The notes below the pieces were generated by a model that saw nothing but the letters and a program-made list of their open reading frames with translations, was not told where the DNA came from and searched no databases. From Micrasema longulum (Eukaryota > Arthropoda > Insecta > Trichoptera > Brachycentridae): DNA of 64,000 nucleotides. Position 1 is the stretch's first letter. Every line of letters begins with the position of its first letter. This document shows, piece after piece, positions 55,305 through 64,000 of the stretch. Position numbers and translations under genes: made by a program. The stretch spans positions 310,001-374,000 of the forward strand of contig JAGVSM010004562.1 of the NCBI GenBank assembly GCA_022494885.1, given 5' to 3'.

Positions 55305-58300
55305 TTTTTTAAGTGCTTAAAAATTTTAAAACTATTGATTTTTTTGTAAAACAAAACCAATGTGTAATTTATTTTATAATTTTCACTCTGTTAAAAATAT
55401 TTTTTAGTCAACATAAATGAAAAGAGGAATTAGTTTATAAATTGATTCGCAAACTCATGAGGTGTGTGGATAAATATATGTTTGTAAGGAAGCAACGGCC
55501 CAAAGTATTTTCTAAAACCAAAATTCACAAAAACAAGTGCGTTGAATTTTATTTGGGTCTCTAAATTATTATACGCCTGAGCATGAATAAAATTTTATAG
55601 ATACTTTGAAGAAATAAGTAGTTTGTTATTCGGAATACTATGAATTTTTTTTTTGTGCTTACGAAAAAATTCTTGAGAAAAAAGTTTTATCTTTGACTAT
55701 ATACCGGATGTTAAAATATTTTATTGAAACTATTTAATAGAAACAGAAAACATTGTTTTTAATAAAAATAATATGCTCGTCTAGGCGCTTACAGACCTTA
55801 TGTCCTGTAATGGGGTCTTTTCAGGTTTTTAAAAAAAAAAATATTTATAAATCAAATAACAGTATTTTACAAGTTTAAAACATGTGCATTACATTCCCAG
55901 GAGTTACAAGAAACAACTCAAGTTTAAATCTTAAACCATATATTGTTACAAAAAGTTGTAGCTAGGGACTTAAATTATATAAATATTAAAAAACAAACAT
56001 GTTGAAAACAAAGAAATTAAGCAAGTTTAGCAAGTTTATAACTAAATATAAGACAACAATATATTTATAATCCAAAAAACTTTTTAAGAAAAGTTGTGTA
56101 AGTTTTTCTGCTTGTGTAAGCACAAGTTTTTTGGGCTATGTAGGATTGATTACAGATAAAAAAATTATAATGAAAAATTTAAAATTCATGAACAAAAACG
56201 TAACGATAAAAACAATATTTTAATGAGAATTTTAGAAAATTACAATTTAAAAAAATATATGGGTAACTTGTAATAATTCCGATTTTATTAAAAACTTCAC
56301 CACACAGTAGAATACATTGTAATATTTTTGATCTGTTCTCCGCTAGGTATAATAATTCAAAGCTTCAATGTTCGCATTACGTCAGTATCTTCCTTCCCAT
56401 AAGCTACTTTCATCCCTTCCTTTTTGTGAAGTAGTTAGAAGCACAGGGATGTTTCTGGATAAAGACACTAACTCCGTTCTTGAGACACTTCCCCCGCCTC
56501 ATGGGATATCAAATACCGGCTTATGATTATTTATAAATTAATATCATTATTCGAGAGACTTCACCGTTTTACTTGAATGTGTTCCCGTTTGGAAAATATT
56601 ATTATCTTTTTTTTTTAATGGGCTTTACTCGCCTCGTAAACACATGTGTTTTAATTTACATTTATTTCATTATAAAGGAGTCTTAATATTGAGAGTATGG
56701 AATTCTAAACAACTGAGCACAAAGTTGGTTATCATTGGCTGCTTTAAGCAATCACGTAACACACTGTATGACAATACTAATAAACCAAAATCCTACTCTG
56801 CCCTACTTCGTCAAAGAGCCTGGAGCCTATGGGAACGCCTGAAAAGCTCCGACAACACGCTTCTCCAAGCCACTGCAGGGTGGCTCCATTCACCCCTGTT
56901 CGAATGATGGTTGTAAATGCTGAAACTCCCATAAAGACACAACATTAAATAATTTATTTAGTTTTTCTTATATTTACAAAAACTCATGCAATTATTTTTT
57001 TATTATATGACAGGTTGATTATTTTTTTTAAATTTTTGTTCTTCTGTCTTTTATTCGCATATAATACATATTATGTTATTATTTTTAAATCACCATAAGA
57101 AAATAAAATAAATTTTCATTTATGCTGTAGAATTCGCCATGCATTATTTAGCTATTTTAGAGGAAGGAAAAAATATTAAAATTATAGTTTTTTGGACGGT
57201 GCTATGTTTAAAACAAACCAATATATTTCTTACAATCAACAAAACACGTTTCTTGTGAGCTAACTTTCAAGTATTTCTGTAAAAAAAATTAACACGTTTT
57301 CCTCATAGGATCCTCTCATTTAAACACATATCATAACTTTTATATTTGGAATATTTCACTTCCAATTGAAACGTTGTTGATGGTTTGAAGTAAATCTTAT
57401 TTCCCTGGCGTACTAGGATACTTTTGTTGCTGACTGTTTGTAATGGGCACACAATCTTTCCTCTTACCATATTTTGAACTGATGTCAGAGCTTTCCTAAC
57501 AAGAACTAACAAAACTTATATACGTTCTGAGGCCGCAATTGTGCTAAATTTTAAGAAGAAAAAAAAACTTTGATTAAGCACAAGATAAACAATTTTTTGT
57601 ATTACTTTACACACAGTGTAACATTTGCCAGTCTTCATACTTTGCATAATCAGATTCATACTTTACATACTCAGATTCATACTTTACATAAATTACTTTC
57701 TATTTTTTATTATCAAAAGAGTTTAAAAAAAAAGACTTATATGTTATAAAGTATTCGTACGAAACCACTCTTCTGTATGAATATAAGTTTTAATCTCGTG
57801 GTTCCAGGCCATGACTGTCATAAAATAGAATTAGAATCTAAATAATTATGCGGACGACCATATTATGTGGATTTGCTACTTAAGCTAACATTCGATCAAA
57901 ATAATATGTTTCAAGGGTTCTCAAAAGGCGCTTGTACCAGAGAGAGATCGCACGCAAAGTTGTCGCTGCCAGCTCTACTCTACTTGGTGGTGGAATTAAT
58001 TAGTATCAGCACACGGGCGTGGGTTGAGTGGACTCGATATGGTACTCAGGAGTCCTTTAGAGGGAACTAACTTTTCGGATGAACAAAGTTTAAGTACTAG
58101 CTACTACCACCCTACAACTTTCTGCTGCCCTGGTTACGATTGCTTTTCCCGTCGATATTCGCAGTTGTTTTGTCGCTAAATATTCATCAGATCTTTGTTG
58201 ACGATCGAGAAAACATTATTTATTCATGTATTACGCCTTATGGGCATTTTTAAGGACGATTAACATTATTCATAACATAAGATTTTTTAAATATAAAACC

Positions 58301-58460
58301 GTAAACAGTAAAATATATTTGATGTCATATTAGGGAAGATATTAATATTTATATTTAATATATAAAATTGAACTAGGTGAGAATAAAAGAGGGAGAGATA
58401 TTATAACATTGAATTTCATTCAGTGGTTGCACATGCAGACAACTTGTTATTATTTCTATT
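55305..58460. other. AT-rich interval with minor repeat scraps
   Basis: GGCCACT-like scraps occur at 55780-55822 and around 56735-56775. ACACACAGTGTAACATTTGCC at 57610 also resembles that family. No gene is recognised; the frames at 56644-56907, 57303-57512 and 57867-58070 are unsupported. Confidence 0.45.
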
Positions 58461-58571
58461 ATATGGATAATCAATATAGCGCCATTTTTGTGAAAATAAC
58501 CTCAAGGGCGCTGTGCAATTAATAATGATCCTAGCACGTTTTGCAGCTACAAAGAGCATAAACAAAGAGCA

Positions 58572-59068
58572 TGTCCATTGTAGATATTAAAAGTATATAC
58601 TATGGTTTGTGCAACTCTGTTTTGGCCTACGGATGTATTTGTTGGGGAGGAGCTGCCAAGACTATTCTTGATCCCTTGGTTAAGGTACATAAATCAATAT
58701 TGAGGATAATATTGCGAAAACCGTACAATCATCCGAGTTAAGGCCTTTTCAAATCCTTAGACGTCCTTGGCTTAAGGCAAATCTACATGAGGAAAGTAAT
58801 ACTTGACATCCACGAAAATAGGAGCACTCAGGTGATTGTGAGTCATACGCACTTAACCAGGAGTACAGTAAGAAACGATTTGGTGATTCCAATAGCACGT
58901 ACAGCGGTATTCCAAAAATCATTTCTATATAACGGACCTAAACTATACAACCTGATACCGTCTTTTTGGAAATCTGATAAACCATCAGTTTTGAAAAGAA
59001 ATTTAAAAATTTGGTTGACAGACATTGGAAGTAAGGAATCGGAGAATTTATTGAAGATAGTAATCTAA
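58572..59068 (+). pseudogene. LINE reverse transcriptase C-terminal remnant
   Basis: One frame encodes the thumb and C-terminal region of a Jockey/CR1-group reverse transcriptase. The block IYYGLCNSVLAYGCICWGGA is followed by DPLVKVHKSILRIIL, VLGLRQIYMRKVIL and LYNGPKLYNLIPSFWK, ending at 59068. A single stop (TAA, 58739-58741) interrupts the frame after HPS. The catalytic domain is absent, because the element is truncated upstream of it. The single nonsense mutation suggests moderate age. It lies inside the second copy of the GCGC-tail element. Confidence 0.85.
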
Positions 59069-59108
59069 ATATTATGCTATCCCACTGAATCATATATAAA
59101 TTTATTGT

Positions 59109-59220
59109 ATTTTCGCATGTGCATATATATCGTGTATGAATGTGTGTATATATATGTATATGTATGTATATGTGTGTATATATGTATGTATGTGTATATG
59201 TATGAACGAAGTATGTATGC
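59109..59220. repeat. TGTATA/TATG microsatellite in a LINE 3' UTR
   Basis: A degenerate array of TGTATA, TATG and TGTG units lies between the coding end and the (TAAA)n tail of the LINE at 58561-59582. The short frames over it are artefacts. Confidence 0.8.
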
Positions 59221-60389
59221 TTTATATTTGTGTATTTAATTGTATTTTTACATTTAATGTAAACTATTTTTTTTTTTCTTTTCTTCTCTTTTGGGCTATA
59301 ACTGTTTTTTTTTTTATTTCTTCAATATAGTTTTTTTTATTTATAGGAAAAATATTCGTAAACCATATTTGCCGCAACAAATCGGTTTCTTAGAACAGGC
59401 ATTTGCCCATATAGGAACCGATTGCAACATTAGGCGTATTAATATTTCTGGCTTGCCGACCCTTCATATACTGAGCCTACTCCTAGTACTAGCAGAATTT
59501 TGCCAGAGTGTTTTTTGTGCCATTTTGTAACATTGTATGTATAAACTAATAAATAAATAAATAAATAAAATAAATAAATAAACGGTTGGAATCCTAGATA
59601 CTCGTTTCCAATTATGATGTTTAACAATAATTATAACATATAAGAGCTGTATTACAGCACGTCTTGCAGCTACAAAGCGCATACACAGAGCGAAATCTAT
59701 CCCCAAATTACATTTCATTTTTTAATTGACAATGATGTTAGGTGTTTTAATATGTTATTTTTAAAAAGAACTTTTCAAAAATAGGAGTAAGATTACAACG
59801 CAAGAGTCTTGCAGTACTGAGAGCACGGATGGTTGGAATTCTTGACCCCATTTACAAAATTCAGGCGTTTGATAGTTGATAACATTTACCTATTAAAACT
59901 AGATTATCAATCGTCCTGCAGCTACAAAGCGCATGAATGAGTAAAATTCTAGCTGCTTAATATTAAATCAATATATGTACAAAAATAAACATAGGTCAGA
60001 ATTGTAAATTTGTCAAGTATTCATGATAAAAAGTGAAAAATAAAAAACTGAACAGATAAAGCACCGTTTCAATACTAAAGATAACAAAACAATGAAAAAT
60101 ATCCAAAGGTAAGCTTTCGTAGATTGTTAGTAGTTTGTGTCGCACATGTGGCAAACAGACTGTTCGTTTATTCCTGGAAGATAGTAGATGCCCATGTGTA
60201 GATACTGAGGGAATAGATGACGCCTATTGTTCCAATGACTTGGTATCCATTTTGGCCTGTGTAGTTTTGTTTTATGTACGCAATATTCCAGCTCAATTTT
60301 TTTTTTTTTTTTACATAAATATAAGACAAAGAGAGTATATAAGTAAGAGTAGTTTGAAGATTGATGATTGGTGTGTCATTTTGCCCCGC

Positions 60390-63300
60390 CTTCTCCTGTA
60401 CTGGGCCAACGTATAAAGCTTTTAGATGCTCACTCCGAATACAAAACATTTCAAACTTATCATAAGCAATTTGTTTATTAACATTTACGGATTTACTCGC
60501 TTATAATTATTGTTATTTCATGTGTCTGAATTGTCGGTGATGACCGTCGTCGTTTACCTTTTGTCATAATTGTCCGTATTGCATGATCCATTTTGTCGGA
60601 ATTCCCTTTAAGTATCTGTTTATGTTTATTTTGATCAAATAGAGTAACTTGTATTTAGCCTTTTTATTCGCTGAGAAAAGAAATCTAGTGATGTATTATA
60701 AACTTTTAAAAAATAACTTGAAATCTTAGCGATGTTACTGTCGTTAGGAGTCCACCCAACAAACTAGGACCGAAGGGTCCTTACTCGTAACACTGAGCTA
60801 GTTGACAACATTGAAATACTGTGCGGAGGTAGAGATAAGTGAGAATTGACATCTTCATCATCTTACCTTAAAACGGTCCCGTAAAGTAATTCTAGCCTGG
60901 ATGACTGATGACCAAGGACTAGAACGTTAACAATGGTAATGTATCCAGAACGCATTTGTAAACTCTTGTACTTGTTATTTTAATTTTATTTGGAATGTCA
61001 GGTTTACCTTCATAAATGAACAAATGCATGACTAGAAACTGTCAGATTTTCTTTCCCAACTTTGGCAGTACCAATTATGATGCATCACAATACTCTGTAG
61101 AGAATTTTAAAAAATGAAAATGCGATATGCAGCGATGTTGATCACTTAAACACAAATATTTTTTGGTAAAAAAAATTTTTCATCTTTAAATTCAATAATT
61201 TTGTTTTGTTTATTTATAAATGAAATTCATATAAATATTTTTTTTTGTAAAAAAATATTTTTATCATATTGTTTCTATAATTTTTTAATTTTTTCATCAA
61301 GATCGTTATTCAGTAAATTATTATCTTAAGAATGCTTTTTATGTATCAAACGTTTAACTTACTTTATTTTGTTTCATTCTGTTTTATTTCGTTTCTTTTT
61401 ATTAAGTTCATTAACATTTTTTTTTAAAACACTTAACTGTATAAAATGTTTTTTCTTTTAATTTTAGGTTTTATTTCCTTCATTTCAATTTATCCTTGTT
61501 TTCCTTGTTGAGTATTTATATTTATTGTTTAATATACCTTTAATTATATTTACTTTAAAAAAAATGGCAGAATAGGCGTATGTAAATAAAAATTGTCCAT
61601 GAATTATTCAGAAATAAATAAATAAAAATGCACAAAATAGCACGGGTGAAAAGTAGATTTCGGTGACCCTAAAATAATGGAAAAGTCACAAAAATATCCC
61701 CTAAACATACAGTAAAGCCCAAAGGTACCATTCTCAATAAAGGGTTCATATTGTTGTTGTTTGTTATTATTGGTTAGAGTGGTGAAAACAAATTTATTTA
61801 AAGCCTCATCAGATGTGTAAAGGCTTTGGATAACAATATTCTGATTGGTGTATGAATGGGGGGACACTTTAATGTACATATTATTTTATTCACATTAACC
61901 GAATTGAATCTATACAATCAAAATTTATATCGTATTGCAGTTTTAGACGGTTGACTTGAACTGAACTTGACTGAATACAGGTCCAGATGAATCTACAAAC
62001 TTACCTAAACTCCAAACTCTCCAAATTCGCAGGAACATGGCTGACACCATTTTATGTATAAAACTTTAAATAACATGATATATTGCCCTCAGGTTTTATC
62101 ATTTATTAATTTTAGAGCCCCAACAACGCAGACCAGAAACCAATACCCTTTAAAATTTCTAAATCCTTCAAATCTCATTTGTTAATAGAACACGTTATAT
62201 GTGTAGTCAGAAATTAACTTATATTGATATTAATAAGATATCTTTAACTTCCTTTAAAAATGGAATTTCAAAAAAAAAATCAAGTTATGATGTTGCGCCT
62301 TGAATCCGCAGCCTATATTATCGTCTACTTAGAGGTTAAACTCATTATTTGCATAAATCATGTTTCTGAGATAATAAGATTCAAAATATTTTTTGACATT
62401 TTCTAAATATTTTACTTATTTTTAAATGAATTGAAATTTATTTTTAGCAAGAGTGGAAAATATTTGTCTTTAGATTTTTATTAATTTTTACTTTACTTTA
62501 GTTTTGTTATTGCTTTAAAATTAAAAATTCTCAATTGAAGAATTGTACCTGTCATGTAAAGATGGCCCATCCCTGTAGCTTTCTCTTTTTATCGCGCTGA
62601 TATTTGGGAGAAAACGATATCCCTCCGCTTATCCCCTCTTACCGCCCATCCAAAAGATAGCGTTTAGTGGGCTATTGTTAGAAGGAAGCAATATATACAT
62701 ATTAAACCATTGACAAGTAAAATGCACTAAGTCATTTAGTAACTTTAACCTGCAAAATTTATATCGATTTCAACAAGTAAAAATCACAATTAATTTTACT
62801 TCTCACAAAAATTTGAAATAATGTAATTTATGGTTTTTGTGGGATTTTATTTTACTTTAGACAGATAATGACTTTTACATATCATACATTGAATGTAGAT
62901 AATGAATTTTGTACACTCAACTCATTTTTGCTCAATATTGCAAATAATGAGTTTTACCTCTAAGCAGACGATATGCAGGCTGTGTGAAGTTCTGTATATA
63001 GGTACATAATAAATGTACTCTGTATTGTCAATTGTCGTTGTATTATATATTATAATGTGCTACTGTGTGACCAATATTCAAAAGTAGATATATTTTTAAT
63101 ACTATGTATTACATTTACATTTTTAGTAATATTATAAATTTTGTTAGATTTTATTTTATGTTTTGTATAATTTTTTTGTGACAACATTTACATTAACAAT
63201 ATTTTGTGAAAGTCTATTATTGGGCTTAATGATAAGTATTTATAATATAATTGTGTCTTTTACATTTATAAATATCTATTGGCTTTCCAATGAAATGAAA

Positions 63301-63680
63301 TTTAACATTTTTTTAAAAGAAAAGGGCGATAAAAAAAGGAGAACAAACAATGGTTTATGTAGGGAGAAGAAGTGTTATGTTATAACTAACAGACCAAAGA
63401 TGATGAATTGAGAATCTAAAATTTATGATTTATTTATATTCATGTGGGTGAGTTTAATTTGATTGAATTATTTTGAAACACATTTTGATAAACTAAAAAA
63501 AATGGATTAAACTAACTGGTTTAAAAATAAGTCTTTTCAAGGTTGTCTAGTACATGAAATACAGACCTCATATAAGTTATTTACATCGTGAATGATTTGA
63601 TAATCATCATAAAATTCTAAATGACTGTAATTATTTAATCTCCAATCGGAATAGTCATCCATCGATTCACATCCCGACAG
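60390..63680. other. Long AT-rich interval, nothing recognised
   Basis: Weak GC-richer patches lie at 60750-60900 and 62550-62680 (CCGCTTATCCCCTCTTACCG). Neither resembles a known gene or element. The minus-strand frame at 61604-61879 is unsupported. Confidence 0.45.
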
Positions 63681-63683
63681 TGG

Positions 63684-63755
63684 TGATCCCGACGTGATAT
63701 AAACATGCAACCTTTTGATCTAGAGTCAGAAACGCTACCGTCGCACGATACGCGG
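63684..63755 (-). pseudogene. tRNA-Trp-like relic with CTA at the anticodon position
   Basis: The minus strand contains ACGGTAGCGTTTCTGACTCT, AGATCAAAAGGTTGCATGT and ATCACGTCGGGATCA. This follows insect tRNA-Trp closely through the D arm, anticodon arm and T arm. At the anticodon the loop reads CTCTAGA, giving CTA where tRNA-Trp has CCA. The 5' acceptor strand no longer pairs with the 3' strand and the T loop is altered (TTTATAT), so it is a pseudogene or SINE head. Confidence 0.65.
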
Positions 63756-64000
63756 AAAAGAAGACAATATATTTCATGTTCTTTGTTTATTTGACAGCGC
63801 CCTTTGTTGGCAGGTCTCTCATTCCGTGCGATGTTCAGTTATAACACATTTACAGATAATGCAAAACGGTAACTAGAATTTAAAATTAACCAAGTAGCAT
63901 AGTGTAAATGAGATTAACTTGTATTAATATCGTGTTTATATGCATAAATCATGTCGTCAATATGTTTCATATTTTAATTTCCATATAAAATATGTACGGA

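Larger units (their letters stand above)
58561..59582 (+). mobile_element. 5'-truncated LINE with (TAAA)n tail, nested in the GCGC-tail element
   Basis: The insertion holds a C-terminal reverse transcriptase remnant (about 58572-59068), a 3' UTR rich in TG/TA repeats (59109-59220), pyrimidine tracts, and a terminal (TAAA)n array at 59547-59582. The flanking element resumes directly after the array. The motif ATAAAC occurs at the left junction (58559-58564) and again in the tail as it enters the right flank. That would fit a short target-site duplication but is ambiguous against the TAAA tail. The structure is typical of 5'-truncated LINE integration. Confidence 0.85.
58465..60385 (-). mobile_element. 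Non-autonomous retroelement with LINE-like GCGC tail, copy 2, split by a LINE
   Basis: This is a second copy of the element at 9571-10450. It begins on the plus strand with GGATAATCAATATAGCGCC and CTCAAGGGCGC, then GCAGCTACAAAGAGCAT. The match breaks at about 58561 and resumes at about 59583 with CGGTTGGAATCCTAGATACTC, then CAGCACGTCTTGCAGCTAC at 59654. It continues to about 60385. The inserted 1.02 kb is a plus-strand LINE. Without it the element is about 0.9 kb, matching copy 1. This shows the element is older than that LINE insertion. Confidence 0.75.

Noticed and set aside
61790..61825. CTGATGAG on the minus strand, another possible hammerhead core
   Set aside because: No GAAA follows at a suitable distance and no flanking stems form.

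Overview
The window is strongly AT-rich eukaryotic DNA with no rRNA, operon or convincing host protein-coding gene. Everything that can be read as protein is a decayed fragment of a non-LTR retrotransposon (LINE) reverse transcriptase. The mixture of LINE C-termini, tRNA-headed SINEs and short foldback elements is typical of an arthropod, most likely an insect, but no single-copy gene is present to fix the taxon. I read it as intergenic or intronic repeat-rich DNA.

The best-preserved element is an L2/CR1-like LINE at 49.2-50.7 kb. It has a YADD active site, only two nonsense codons, and a distinctive GCGC-containing 3' tail. The same tail ends an unrelated dispersed element of about 0.89 kb on the minus strand, present at 9.57-10.45 kb and 58.5-60.4 kb. 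This looks like a non-autonomous partner that borrows the LINE's retrotransposition machinery. The second copy is split by a 5'-truncated LINE of a different family (58.56-59.58 kb). Roughly fourteen LINE lineages are represented, mostly as 5'-truncated C-terminal pieces: 4.1-5.7, 8.5-9.2, 10.85-11.46, 17.4-18.1, 18.9-19.5, 24.1-24.3, 33.2-33.9, 35.5-36.0, 44.4-45.96, 47.5-48.1, 52.3-52.5 and 53.1-53.8 kb. One family (SWHLTRAQSSKIL type) occurs four times, always on the minus strand.

DNA-transposon-like structures are abundant. They include a roughly 0.42 kb element with inverted ends in AATTGAACGTAGTTATGC (three copies, one interrupted by a LINE), a 739-bp element with GGGCCYCGATTACAAT ends that contains one of those copies, and a 125-bp TA-flanked hairpin. 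There are three large palindromes at 20.9-21.2, 23.7-24.0 and 31.9-32.2 kb. The 22.5-24.1 kb stretch is a nest of at least three families.

Several tRNA-derived SINE heads are visible: a tRNA-Gly-like family with at least three long copies, two or three further families, and a tRNA-Trp-like relic near 63.7 kb. Two small CpG-rich islands (38.73-38.86 and 40.0-40.27 kb) and a cluster of three perfect palindromes (40.48-40.54 kb) are the only non-repeat signals that stand out from the AT-rich background. The remaining intervals are AT-rich sequence in which I recognise nothing.
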